NCBI GenBank assembly: GCA_016220095.1 | Contig: JACRIJ010000086.1 | Span: forward strand, 1-49,481 | Direction: 5' to 3' | DNA: 49,481 nucleotides | Source of the DNA: Planctomycetota bacterium | GTDB lineage: Bacteria; Planctomycetota; MHYJ01; JACQXL01; JACRIJ01 | Shown: positions 1-8,602 of the stretch, one piece after another | How positions within the stretch are numbered: position 1 is the stretch's first letter | Layout of the letters: every line of letters begins with the position of its first letter | Translations under genes and position numbers: made by a program | The notes under the pieces: model-generated | Told to the model about the DNA's origin: nothing | Database searches by the model: none | Seen by the model: only the letters and a program-made list of their open reading frames with translations

Positions 1-270
1 AGAAGATTTATACGGAAATTAACCACCGAAAGCACTGAACTCACTGAATCGTAATATATTATATCATTAAAATGCAATCCCCTCCCCCTAAGATGGGGGA
101 GGGACAGGGTGGGGGTGAAAACTCATTATCACCCTCCCCCTAGACCCCTCCCATCAAAGGGAGGGGGGAGAGACGCTAAATATACGTTTTCAGTGTGTTC
201 GGTGTGTTCAGTGGTTAATTATCGTATTTCGTGGTCTTGGTTGCGGCTTTGCTGCTTTATAGTCTAAGTT
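1..270. repeat. Composite intergenic repeat, copy 1
   Basis: This gene-free stretch is a nested repeat. An outer inverted pair (ACCACCGAA..CACTGAACTCACTGAA at 23-50 and its complement-like partner ending TTCAGTGGTTAATT near 219) encloses a C-rich palindrome at 79-169. It ends with a GGTTGCGGCT..GCTGCTTTAT element at 236-268. Almost the same unit recurs at 21211-21530. The stretch 271-564 holds a CTCAACTTC..GCATAGAAATTTAAGATTTT motif, which is shared with 35874-35920, and C-rich CCCCTTA/CCCTAAAC runs at 520-564. I see no convincing gene there. Confidence 0.8.
79..169. repeat. C-rich palindromic element (solo copy)
   Basis: Two inverted halves of about 40 bp, each with its own small hairpin (CCCCTCCC..GGGGGAGGG on the left, CCCCTCCC..GGGAGGGG on the right), are separated by AAACTCATTAT. 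Related copies lie at 21313-21431 and 22857-22944. Half-elements lie at 13098-13131 and 36042-36070. Related sequence flanks the DUF559 module inside hsdM. Confidence 0.75.
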
Positions 271-564
271 CTCAACTTCCATGTAAAATGCATAGAAATT
301 TAAGATTTTAGAATTAAGATTTTCATGAAATACGTCGGAGAAATCCAAAATCTTACATCTTTCCGTTTACATCTGTACTTAGTCTTTATATTATACACCG
401 AAGAAGCTCTTATGTCAAGGCATTTTTTGTAAAAAGTTGGAAAAAGTTGAAACAGACACGGAAGAACGAACCGACTGAACAATCAATTGACTGCAACCCC
501 TGTAACACCGTAAACCCCTTACTCCTAAACCCCTAAACTCCTTATCCCCTTACCCCCTTAACCC

Positions 565-1158
565 TTATTCGAATATATTTTCCACGACGACTTCGTTTTG
601 ATGGCTAATACCGCTTTCTATGCCCTTTATCGAGTCAACCATGACACCAACGGTGCCTTTTACGGAATTAAGTACTATTATGCTACTGCCTATATTATTT
701 GCTATATGCCTTGCCGGTCCTTTGAATATATCCGCGCTGAAAAGGGAAACAATCTTATCCTGATGCATGAAATACCCCAGGTAATGGGCATAGTTCCTGT
801 TTACCTGATACGTAATTCGCACGTCTTTTGCCCTTAAAACGCCCCCTATACAGGTTACGGACACGGCCAATTCCTGCCCGTTCGCGAAAAACACCATTAA
901 GGATTCGGGAATAGCGCCCTGCTGTTGGGTTGAAACGCATTCAGACGACGAAGTCCTGCGGACGGATTGAAAATAGTCCGCGATAATCCTGTATGCGTTA
1001 AGAATGCTCTTTGTCTGCTCGCCTGAACCTACCGGATTGTCGGGATTGTAGTCAGGATGATGCCTCAGAAGCAATTGCCTTGCTCTCTTTTTTATCACAT
1101 CCATCGGCGTATCACTGTCAACGCCTAATACGGCGCATGCCATTTGTATCTCTGTCAT
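565..1158 (-). CDS. J-domain / CheW-like fusion protein
   Basis: The 197-residue protein starts with a J-domain-like segment (residues 6-65) that carries the diagnostic HPD at residues 34-36 inside HHPDYNPDNP. J-domains stimulate Hsp70 ATPase activity. A Ser/Gln-rich linker (68-85) leads to a second domain at 86-182. Its pattern (MVFFANGQELAVSV, a hydrophobic centre, then IIVLNSVKGTVGVMVDSIKGI) matches the end of CheW-like SH3-type domains, which dock CheA and receptors. There is no chemotaxis gene in the window, and the gene stands alone on its strand, divergent from the radical SAM gene. The fusion is unfamiliar to me. The J-domain call is firm; the CheW-like call rests on motif spacing and could be another beta-barrel fold. 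An internal ATG 15 bases downstream is an alternative start. Confidence 0.75.
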   Translation of the reverse strand: MTEIQMACAVLGVDSDTPMDVIKKRARQLLLRHHPDYNPDNPVGSGEQTKSILNAYRIIADYFQSVRRTSSSECVSTQQQGAIPESLMVFFANGQELAVSVTCIGGVLRAKDVRITYQVNRNYAHYLGYFMHQDKIVSLFSADIFKGPARHIANNIGSSIIVLNSVKGTVGVMVDSIKGIESGISHQNEVVVENIFE

Positions 1159-1237
1159 AATATTTTAATCGGCAAAATGAATTCCTGACTTTACGAATCT
1201 CAGCTATCAAATCTTCAGATACCATATCTCATTTTTA

Positions 1238-1265
1238 TTGCCATTTCGCTGAAATGTGCTAAAAT
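1238..1265 (+). promoter_or_regulatory. Sigma70-like promoter for the radical SAM gene
   Basis: A TTGCCA -35 box (1238-1243), 16-bp spacer and TAAAAT -10 box (1260-1265) lie directly upstream of the ATG at 1273. The predicted start of transcription falls at about 1272, so the mRNA would be leaderless. This fits the absence of a Shine-Dalgarno sequence. Confidence 0.45.
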
Positions 1266-1272
1266 ACGAATC

Positions 1273-2334
1273 ATGCTGGACAAATTAAAAGCCGCAATCC
1301 GCAGAAAAATCGCCTTATCCAACGTAAGAAAACACAAGGGGCCTTTTTACCTGACCCTCTTCGTGACAAACCGCTGTAACCTGCGGTGCGTCCATTGTTT
1401 CTACCACTCGGAAATTGCCGGCTCAAAGCTTGAGCTTTCGGCTGAAGACGCCGCAAGATTCATGCCTTATTTGAAAAATCGCCTCGCGTCCGTAATCATC
1501 ACGGGCGGCGAACCTACCCTTCACCCGGAATTGCCCGAAATATGCCACATAATAAGCTCCCAGACAAAATGCTCCTACATAGACCTTGATACGAACGGTG
1601 TTGATACCAAATTGGCCGTAGATCAAATAGAAGCTATATTACAGAAAACACATGTTCAACTCAACGTACAACTCTCTCTGGACGGGTTTGAACAAACCCA
1701 TAACACCATCCGGAATTGCAAGGACGGCTTCCGAAAAACCCTGACTACGTTGGAAGCCCTCCTGCCTTTGTGCAAAAAAAACGCGCTTATGTCCGTGACA
1801 ACGCTGACTACCGTGAATATGCGCAATTATAAGGAGGTACTTGAGTTCCGCAAGTTCATAACGTCAACCTACCCTGTCCGGCATAATATCAGCCTGGTGC
1901 GCGGCACTGAATGGGGTATCGGCGGCATAAATAAGGACGCCCTGTCAGGATTCACCCCGCCGGATCCGAATACCACACTGCCGCCGCTGGAAGAACTTGA
2001 AAAAATATACGGCTCTTTATATAATTCCAAAGAACGCCTTAACGCGCAACAGGAAACCCAACGCAGAAAATTACGATTGTCTCTTGATATACTTAAATGC
2101 CAAAAACGCATTATACCCTGCCTCGCCGGTTATATTGACGGCGTGATTTATCCCAATCTGGACACGGCTATCTGCGAACCCACAAACGTCGTCGGCAACC
2201 TTAAGGACTACGATTACGATTTCAATAAGCTCTGGCTGTCAAAATCGGCCGAAGATATGCGCAGGAAAACGAGGAATTGCTATTGCATACATTCCTGCAA
2301 TATACTGCATTCGTTAAAATACTCTAACCAGTGA
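1273..2334 (+). CDS. Radical SAM protein with SPASM/twitch-like C-terminus
   Basis: The 353-residue protein has the radical SAM [4Fe-4S] motif CNLRCVHC, with Cys35, Cys39 and Cys42, after a typical first beta strand (FYLTLFVTNR). It is followed by the SAM-binding GGEP at residues 78-81. The last 60 residues contain further cysteines (CLAGYIDG, AICEPT, NCYCIHSC), which suit a SPASM or twitch auxiliary-cluster domain as in MoaA/PqqE-like enzymes. Such enzymes modify peptides, sugars or cofactors; the substrate cannot be told from sequence. It opens a same-strand run of glycosyltransferases, so a role in tailoring a surface glycan or peptide is possible, but this is inference. No ribosome-binding site precedes the ATG. 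Confidence 0.85.
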   Translation: MLDKLKAAIRRKIALSNVRKHKGPFYLTLFVTNRCNLRCVHCFYHSEIAGSKLELSAEDAARFMPYLKNRLASVIITGGEPTLHPELPEICHIISSQTKCSYIDLDTNGVDTKLAVDQIEAILQKTHVQLNVQLSLDGFEQTHNTIRNCKDGFRKTLTTLEALLPLCKKNALMSVTTLTTVNMRNYKEVLEFRKFITSTYPVRHNISLVRGTEWGIGGINKDALSGFTPPDPNTTLPPLEELEKIYGSLYNSKERLNAQQETQRRKLRLSLDILKCQKRIIPCLAGYIDGVIYPNLDTAICEPTNVVGNLKDYDYDFNKLWLSKSAEDMRRKTRNCYCIHSCNILHSLKYSNQ

Positions 2335-2461
2335 CCAGTGGCCAGAGTGAGAAAGGAGAATGAAAAATGCAGAAGGAAGGACGAACGTAATAACGGGTAG
2401 CGAGGAACGGAGCGACGGACGAATAGCAAGACCTTCGTAACTCCGTACCCCCTAAACCCTT

Positions 2462-2498
2462 TAACCTATAACCTCTAACCTATAACCTCTAACCTATT
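2462..2498 (+). repeat. Short tandem repeat, telomere-like
   Basis: A 14-bp unit (AACCTATAACCTCT) is repeated about two and a half times just before the next gene. The preceding bases carry related CCCTAAACCC runs. Similar runs sit at 520-564 and 3780-3812. Confidence 0.7.
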
Positions 2499-2508
2499 AG
2501 AACCACGT

Positions 2509-3798
2509 ATGCCCGTCAAAAACATTTTAATGATTTCACAGGTATTCCCCCCTGCCGGCGGCGGCGGGGTGCAAAGGACGTTGAAATTCGTCAAATACCT
2601 GCCGCAATCCGGCTGGCACCCGACGGTGCTTACACTGAAGCCTGATTCCAGATACCCGAAAGACCATTCAATGCTTGCGGAAATACCGCACGGCGTGCAT
2701 ACCGTAAGAACCGGCCAATGCAACTATCATTTGGCTTTGGCATTGCTGAAAAAAATCGGGCTTAACGGATTGCATTCTTATTTTACGCGCTTTCTCGCGA
2801 TGCCTGATTCAATGAACGGCTGGATTTCGCCGGCATTTTTCAGGGCGCTTCAATTGTGCAGGGAAAGGAAATTTGACGCCATCTACACGACTGCCCCGGC
2901 ATATTCAACCCACATCATAGGCCTGCTTCTGTCCAAAAGAACCCATATCCCCTGGGCCGCTGACTTCAGGGACGAATGGACATCGCATTCCGAATTCAAG
3001 CACCTGACCGCATTCCATTATAAACTGCATAAACAACTTGAGGCAAGCGTTATTGCAAATGCCTCGGCTGTCATATCCGCCAGCCCCAACGTAACGGATT
3101 ATTTCCAAAATCAATACACCGGCTCTGAAGATAAATATCATACGATAACGAACGGTTTTGACCCTGAAGATTTTAAAACGATAAGCGCCCCTGCCTGCGG
3201 AGACGATGGAAAAATGAAAATAACCTTCATAGGTTCGGTGTACGGATATGTGGATCCCGTGCCTTTCCTGAACGCAGTCAAAGAACTTATTGACGCAAAA
3301 AAAATCCAACGTGATAAACTGGTTATAAAGTTTGTAGGGAATTTCTGGATTCCTGACAATGCCGTAAAACAATACAGCAGTCTTTATGAAATATTGCCGT
3401 ACACAGACCATCTTAACGCCGTCGCGCGCATGGCAGAATCAGATCTCCTGCTGGTATTGTTAAGGAGGTCCCTAAGAACGATACCGGCCAAGATATTCGA
3501 ATATTTTGCCGTAAACAAACCGGTGCTGGCAATAGTGCCGCAGGGTGGAATCGCGGCAGAACTCGTTACCGCATACAAGGCCGGATTTACGGCTGACCCG
3601 GAAAATCCAGCCGATATAAAAGAGTCTGTGCTGAAGGCATATAACCTCTGGTCAGACAAAAAATTATGCTTGCAACCGAACGAAGATTTTGTTAAAACCT
3701 TTGACAGGCGCCTGCTGACGCAGAAACTCGCTAAAATACTCGATGGAATTGAAAAAGGAACAAAAAAACCTGAATCACCAAACCCCGTAACCCCTTAA
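2509..3798 (+). CDS. Glycosyltransferase, GT4-like (GT-B fold)
   Basis: The 429-residue protein is a two-domain GT-B glycosyltransferase of the GT4 type. The N-terminal domain opens with NILMISQVFPPAGGGGVQR, the Gly-rich acceptor-side loop, and contains AADFRDEW, common in this group. The C-terminal domain begins near residue 235 (MKITFIGSVYGYVDP) and carries PAKIFEYFAVNKPVLAI, the nucleotide-sugar-binding segment. These enzymes add a hexose or derivative to a lipid-linked or polysaccharide acceptor at the cytoplasmic face. The last residues (ESPNPVTP) are encoded by an intergenic CCCCTTAACTCC-type repeat, so the native C-terminus may have been replaced. The next gene starts 14 bases downstream. 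Donor and acceptor are unknown. Confidence 0.88.
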   Translation: MPVKNILMISQVFPPAGGGGVQRTLKFVKYLPQSGWHPTVLTLKPDSRYPKDHSMLAEIPHGVHTVRTGQCNYHLALALLKKIGLNGLHSYFTRFLAMPDSMNGWISPAFFRALQLCRERKFDAIYTTAPAYSTHIIGLLLSKRTHIPWAADFRDEWTSHSEFKHLTAFHYKLHKQLEASVIANASAVISASPNVTDYFQNQYTGSEDKYHTITNGFDPEDFKTISAPACGDDGKMKITFIGSVYGYVDPVPFLNAVKELIDAKKIQRDKLVIKFVGNFWIPDNAVKQYSSLYEILPYTDHLNAVARMAESDLLLVLLRRSLRTIPAKIFEYFAVNKPVLAIVPQGGIAAELVTAYKAGFTADPENPADIKESVLKAYNLWSDKKLCLQPNEDFVKTFDRRLLTQKLAKILDGIEKGTKKPESPNPVTP

Positions 3799-3812
3799 CT
3801 CCTAAACCCCGT

Positions 3813-4907
3813 ATGAGAATTTGTTTTATATCCGATTCTAAAAGCGTCCATTGCAAACGCTGGACCGAGGCTATGGCTAAACTCGGCCATGAAGTCCATC
3901 TTGTCTGCAATCACCCCGTTAATCTGGCCGGCGTAAACGTGCACGTTCGGGAGATGTACCCATTCGGCAAAAAAGGCCTATGCAGGATTATCTGTGGCAT
4001 GCTGAACGTACGTAAAACAAAAAAACTGATACGCGCCATAAATCCGGACATCGTGCATCTGCTCGGGCTATTTCCTCTCATGGCCCCTGACCTCAAGCAC
4101 ATAGTCCGCGGACTGCCTAATCTCGCAATCTCCGGCTGGGGCGGAGAATTTACGGGTTCATCCGGCATGGTTATGGACGAAAAAGCAAAAGGGATACTCC
4201 GGTATATCCTGAAACAAGCTGATAAAATCACCGCAACAGGACGCCACCTCGCCCAAATAACGTCGCAATTTACCGGCAAGGAAATTATAATCGTACCCTA
4301 TGGCGTGGAACTCAACAGGTTTTCGCCGTCGGAATTTCCTGAAAAACAAAGCAATGCTTTAACCATCGGGTTCCTAAAGCATTTTGAAAAAAAATACGGC
4401 CCTGAATGCCTGCTGAGGGCATTTGCGCTACTGACGAAAAAACACGGCAATATTGAATTGCTTTTGATAGGCGGCGGCTCTCAGGCAAATACGCTTGAAC
4501 AACTTGCCGCGGATCTTCGCATAACACCGCTTATAAGATTTATAGGCGCCGTACCCTACGAGGACGTGCCCTTATGGCTCAGCAGGATGGATATTTTTGT
4601 CATGCCGTCGGTTTATGAGGAATTCGGAGTCGCGGCGCTTGAAGCCTCCGCAATGGAACTGCCGGTCGTTGCGTCCAACGCCGGCGGCATCCCTGAAGTC
4701 GTACAAGACGGCAAAACCGGCATCCTCGTACCCCCGGAAAACCCTGCGGCGCTCGCCGATGCCATAGATAAACTAATCTCTAATCCGCAAATGCGCGCTG
4801 AATTCGGCAAAGCAGGCAGGAGATACGTTGAAGAGAACTATAGATGGGAAGAGAATGTAAAGGCAATGATAGAAGTCTATAAGTCTATGAGTCCGGAGTC
4901 GTGCTGA
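3813..4907 (+). CDS. Glycosyltransferase family 4
   Basis: The 364-residue GT-B protein begins with MRICFISDSKSVHCKRW and has the complete GT4 signature E-x7-E at residues 269-277 (EEFGVAALE). This is followed by MELPVVASNAGGIPEVV and a nucleotide-binding tail (GKTGILVPPENPAALA). GT4 enzymes are retaining transferases that use activated sugars, commonly in exopolysaccharide or lipopolysaccharide assembly. It is 14 bases behind the preceding glycosyltransferase and probably co-transcribed. The start at 3813 is supported by the immediate Rossmann strand; no clear ribosome-binding site is seen. Confidence 0.92.
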   Translation: MRICFISDSKSVHCKRWTEAMAKLGHEVHLVCNHPVNLAGVNVHVREMYPFGKKGLCRIICGMLNVRKTKKLIRAINPDIVHLLGLFPLMAPDLKHIVRGLPNLAISGWGGEFTGSSGMVMDEKAKGILRYILKQADKITATGRHLAQITSQFTGKEIIIVPYGVELNRFSPSEFPEKQSNALTIGFLKHFEKKYGPECLLRAFALLTKKHGNIELLLIGGGSQANTLEQLAADLRITPLIRFIGAVPYEDVPLWLSRMDIFVMPSVYEEFGVAALEASAMELPVVASNAGGIPEVVQDGKTGILVPPENPAALADAIDKLISNPQMRAEFGKAGRRYVEENYRWEENVKAMIEVYKSMSPESC

Positions 4908-5048
4908 TTTAATGATCTGGTGACTGGATGACTTGATGATTTGACGATTATGCGTCCGCTGTCAATCATTAAATCACCAAATCATCCAGTCATTAAATCT
5001 CGTCCGTCCTTCATTCTCCATTTTTCATTATTCATTTTTGGTAAGAGT

Positions 5049-5969
5049 ATGGACATAAGTATTATAATAGTAAACTACAACACAAGGGATTTTATTGAAA
5101 AATGCCTGCTGTCAATCTATTCAAGACGGCATAAGGCGTCTTTTGAGGTATTTGTCGTGGACAATGCCTCAAACGACGGTTCCGTGGAAATGGTTCGTGA
5201 TAAATTCCCATCCGTAAACCTCACGGCAAACCCGCAAAACACCGGTTTCGGCGCCGCCAACAACATCGCTATGAAAAAATCATCCGGCGAGTACATCCTT
5301 CTGCTAAATAGCGATGCCGAATTGACCGACTATGCCCTTGATAACTGCGTTGATTTTATGCGCAATCACCCTGCATGCGGCATTATGGGCGGAAAATTGC
5401 TCTACCCTGACGGCACTACCCAAGTGTCCGTCTGCCCTTTTCCGTCGCTTTATATCGCCTTTACTCAGCACCTCCTGCTCGTACGGCTGTTCCCAAACAG
5501 CAGAATATTCGCCCCGCACAGGAATGCCCTGTCAAAAAGCGATTATGAAAAAGAACAGAAAGTTGACTGGGTCAGCGGCGCTTTTATGGCCGTCAACAGA
5601 AAATGCCTCGAACAAACCGGGCTATTTGATGAGAAATTCTTCCTCTATTACGAGGAAACGGACTTGTGCCTGAGATGCCATAATGCCGGATGGGAAATTT
5701 GGTATTCCCCTTCTGCCGCGGCAATCCATTACGCAAACAAAACAACCGTTAAATTTAAGCCGAAGGTATTTGAATATTCATCCACCAGCCTTGTCTATTA
5801 TTTTTTGAAACATAAACCGCTTTTTAGTATAATAGCGCTTAAGGCAATGCTTTTTCCGCTCGTGTGCGTGCGCCTTTTGCTCAACCTCCCCGCGCGGCTC
5901 GCAGGCTCTGATGACGCCAAAACCCGGGCAGTGTCTTATAATAATGTGCTGAAATACATTATGCGTTAA
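5049..5969 (+). CDS. Glycosyltransferase family 2, rhamnosyltransferase-like
   Basis: I place the start at the ATG at 5049 (MDISIIIVNYNTRDF), because the 36 in-frame residues upstream come from an intergenic repeat. The 306-residue protein has a GT-A fold: IIIVNYN near the N-terminus, GFGAANNIAM, the metal-binding NSDAE, then DWVSGAFMAVNR and FFLYYEETDLCLR. This order is typical of WbbL-like transferases that add rhamnose or another sugar to polyprenyl-PP-GlcNAc. A hydrophobic, basic C-terminal stretch (KPLFSIIALKAMLFPLVCVRLLL) suggests membrane association. The sugar specificity is inference. Confidence 0.88.
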   Translation: MDISIIIVNYNTRDFIEKCLLSIYSRRHKASFEVFVVDNASNDGSVEMVRDKFPSVNLTANPQNTGFGAANNIAMKKSSGEYILLLNSDAELTDYALDNCVDFMRNHPACGIMGGKLLYPDGTTQVSVCPFPSLYIAFTQHLLLVRLFPNSRIFAPHRNALSKSDYEKEQKVDWVSGAFMAVNRKCLEQTGLFDEKFFLYYEETDLCLRCHNAGWEIWYSPSAAAIHYANKTTVKFKPKVFEYSSTSLVYYFLKHKPLFSIIALKAMLFPLVCVRLLLNLPARLAGSDDAKTRAVSYNNVLKYIMR

Positions 5970-6439
5970 CGAAGTTTAGGAGTTTAGTGTCTAAGCCCTC
6001 AACTTCTGCGTATTTTGCGCAGAAGTTTATAAACCATACGTATTTTCGTCGCGTCGCTTGGCGTTCTTAACGTACTTTGCGACTTATTGCGTTCGTCCGT
6101 CGGTTCGGACGTACGACGGCCGGAATAAACCGCAAAGAACGCAAAGACGACGGATATTCGTATCGTCTTAGCGTGCTTTGCCCTTCGCTCCGCTCAGGGT
6201 AAACTTACTTTGCGGTTAAATCGTCGCCGTTAGAACGAACGACGTTTTGACCGCAAAGGCCGTTAAGCGCGCTAAGCACGACCAACCAGTAATCGGATCT
6301 CGGCTCTCAGTTTTGGTTGCGGCTATGCCCTGTACCAAAGCGAAGCGTTTATCCTGAGGCAGAGACGAAGCGCTTGGTACAGGGTGTTCTGCTTTATAAG
6401 TTTAGGAGTTACGGAGATACGAATTCTTTCGTTATTCAA
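5970..6439. repeat. Gene-free stretch with phased and palindromic repeats
   Basis: The segment holds a CTCAACTTC..GCGTATTTTGCGCAGAAG element (5987-6030). It also holds opposed CGCAAAG/CTTTGCG phased repeats that could fold back (about 6060-6270). A 20-bp hairpin (CCCTTCGCTCCGCTCAGGGT) interrupts them at 6181-6200. A GGTTGCGGCT element at 6311-6397 is split by a longer hairpin. I see no gene here. Confidence 0.7.
6328..6384. repeat. 57-bp hairpin inserted in a repeat element
   Basis: The ends CCCTGTACCAA and TTGGTACAGGG are perfect 11-bp inverted repeats, with an inner AAGCG/CGCTT pair. The unit splits the otherwise conserved TTTTGGTTGCGGCTATG / CTGCTTTATA element found uninterrupted at 236-268 and 21501-21530. 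Confidence 0.8.
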
Positions 6440-7573
6440 ATGAAAATACTTTACATCTGCGGCATAAATCTGAACCAGAACTTTGCCGGCACCGTAAGGG
6501 TGCTCAATACGGCAAAGCACCTTGCCCAAAACGGCAATACCGTGCACCTGCTCGCGCCGGGTTTTGACGCGTCCGGATTGCAGGGCGAAGGCTTCCGTAT
6601 TCACTTCGCCCCGACAACTAATATCAGATTCCTCAGGACAGCTCTTTTCATCCTTCTATTCCCGCTTTATTACCTGGTTCTAATGCTGAAACTGCGGCCT
6701 GACGCGGTTTATGAAAGGGAATTGGCTCTCATACCGCTGTCGCCTTTGACAAGGATTCTGTTCCGCACAAAACACTTCATGGAATTAAACGGCTTCCTTC
6801 CAGGAGACCTGCCTTCCGGGATAAAAAGATCGCTTGTCATATTGAATGAAAAACTCTCATTCATGAACGCCTCAGCGCTTATTGCGTCAAGCAAGGGCTT
6901 AATAACCGGTTATACCGGCAAATATCAACTTACAGACAAACCGGTTTATGTCTATGTAAACAGCGCCGATGAAAAGAAGTTTTTCCATATCCTGAAATAC
7001 GAGGTCTGCAACAAAACCGGGCTCGCAGTTGATTACAGATACATCGCTACAACCGGCAGTTTTTATAGCCACCACGGGCTGGATTTGCTCGTAACCGCAG
7101 CTCCTGAAGTGATTTCCAAACATCCGAAAGTCCGCTTCCTTCTGGTCGGCGACGGACCCGCAAGAAAAGGCGTGGAACAGCTTATCGCACAGAAAAAACT
7201 CCAGGATTACTTCATCCTGACCGGCAGTGTTAAACATGCTGAAATTCCTTTTTACATCAACGCATCCGATATCTGCGTATCCATAGACACCCGTTATCCC
7301 CGCGGCAATACGCCCACTAAAGTGCCCGAGTATATGGCATGCGGCAAAGCCCTGCTTGTATCCGATAATATAGAGTATGAGGAGATACGGCAGTGCGGAA
7401 TCGCCATACCCGTTGATGACAAGACCGCGCAAAGTATAGCAGACGCCCTTAATAAAATGCTGGCCGATAACGTCCTGCTTGAAAAATACGGACAGAATTC
7501 CCTTGCCGCCGCAAGAAACAGGTATTCTTACGCTATAACAGTTAAGAAATTAAATGATTTTTTATCTGCTTAA
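6440..7573 (+). CDS. Glycosyltransferase family 4
   Basis: The start is set at the ATG at 6440 (MKILYICGINLNQNFAG); the in-frame upstream part is repeat sequence. The 377-residue protein has a GT-B layout: an N-terminal acceptor domain with a hydrophobic stretch (LRTALFILLFPLYYLVLML, about residues 69-87) that may touch the membrane, then a Rossmann-like C-terminal domain with FLLVGDGPARKGVEQL and a donor-binding segment (TPTKVPEYMACGKALLV). The usual second Glu of E-x7-E is not obvious; K..EYMACGK is the variant seen in several GT4 subfamilies. It belongs to the same-strand glycosyltransferase run, but a long repeat-rich gap lies before it, so it may have its own promoter. Confidence 0.87.
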   Translation: MKILYICGINLNQNFAGTVRVLNTAKHLAQNGNTVHLLAPGFDASGLQGEGFRIHFAPTTNIRFLRTALFILLFPLYYLVLMLKLRPDAVYERELALIPLSPLTRILFRTKHFMELNGFLPGDLPSGIKRSLVILNEKLSFMNASALIASSKGLITGYTGKYQLTDKPVYVYVNSADEKKFFHILKYEVCNKTGLAVDYRYIATTGSFYSHHGLDLLVTAAPEVISKHPKVRFLLVGDGPARKGVEQLIAQKKLQDYFILTGSVKHAEIPFYINASDICVSIDTRYPRGNTPTKVPEYMACGKALLVSDNIEYEEIRQCGIAIPVDDKTAQSIADALNKMLADNVLLEKYGQNSLAAARNRYSYAITVKKLNDFLSA

Positions 7574-7626
7574 TCTGTTGTAAAAAACATCCGTTTTATC
7601 CGTCGCTACAGCAAGAAAGTACTGCA

Positions 7627-8496
7627 ATGAAAACAACCGTAATAATTCCTACTTTAAACCGAAAATTTACCGTCCTTAAGGACGCCGTTGATTCCTTATA
7701 TAAACAACGCGCAAACACGGAATTTTCACTCGTAATAGTAGACCAGAACGACGCGGCCGATCCTGAACTATCGGCATACCTGAAAGACCTGCCTGGCGGC
7801 GTAAAACACATACGCATAGCGGAAAAAGGCCTGCCTAATGCCAGAAATGTCGGTTTGCAAAACGCGCAGGAATCGGATATAGTCATTTTCTGCGATGACG
7901 ACGTAATAATAAGCAGGAATTTCATAGATAATCATCTAAAGAACTACAGTGATGAAAAAACAGGCGCGGTCGCAGGCAGGGTTTTCAGAAAAGACAAGCC
8001 TCCCGCGAAAAACATAAAGAAAGTCGGCAGTTTCAGGCATTTTGACGCAAACTTCACGGACAATTTTGACGCCTGTTTCAGGACTGAAATTGATTCGCTT
8101 TTCGGATGCAATATGTCCTTCAGGCGCGAAGTCCTTGAAAAAGCCGGCGGATTTGACAAACGATTCGGCGGCACCGCGCACCTTGAAGAAACCGACGTAT
8201 CCCTGAGAATCAAAAAACTCGGATATAAATTGATATTTGATCCCGAAGCGGAGCTGGAACATGTTTACGCGGGCACGGGGGGATGCAGGATGAAAAACCC
8301 GGAAGACTGGGTTTACTGGTATTGCCATAATTACACCCTGCTTTTCCTGCGGCATTTTAACCGGGGCTTTTTCGGAATCTTTCTCGCGGAACGGATTGCC
8401 CGTACACTGCTTTTCGCCATAGAATACCGGTCATTATCAGTGCTTGACCGCGGCATACGCGGAATAATTGACGGAATAATGAAAGGTGAGAGGTGA
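7627..8496 (+). CDS. Glycosyltransferase family 2
   Basis: The 289-residue GT-A protein opens with TVIIPTLNRKFTVLKDAVDSL. It has the metal-binding acidic cluster CDDDV and later SLFGCNMSFRREVLEKAGGFD and LEETDVSLRIKKLGY. This set is typical of inverting GT2 enzymes that transfer sugars from nucleotide donors to membrane-lipid or glycan acceptors. It lies 53 bases after the previous glycosyltransferase. A basic, hydrophobic C-terminus (FFGIFLAERIARTLLFAIEYR) may bind the membrane. The specific sugar cannot be inferred. Confidence 0.9.
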   Translation: MKTTVIIPTLNRKFTVLKDAVDSLYKQRANTEFSLVIVDQNDAADPELSAYLKDLPGGVKHIRIAEKGLPNARNVGLQNAQESDIVIFCDDDVIISRNFIDNHLKNYSDEKTGAVAGRVFRKDKPPAKNIKKVGSFRHFDANFTDNFDACFRTEIDSLFGCNMSFRREVLEKAGGFDKRFGGTAHLEETDVSLRIKKLGYKLIFDPEAELEHVYAGTGGCRMKNPEDWVYWYCHNYTLLFLRHFNRGFFGIFLAERIARTLLFAIEYRSLSVLDRGIRGIIDGIMKGER

Positions 8497-8602
8497 ACAG
8501 GTGACAGTTGAACGACGGGCGAAGAACGGAACGACTGGGCACTGACCACTTATACTTTGTGTCTTCGCGACAAAAAACGTTTATTATATCTACTGATTTA
8601 AC

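Noticed and set aside
300..482. A 60-residue minus-strand reading frame
   Set aside because: It overlaps repeat-type sequence, has no ribosome-binding site and no recognisable protein pattern.
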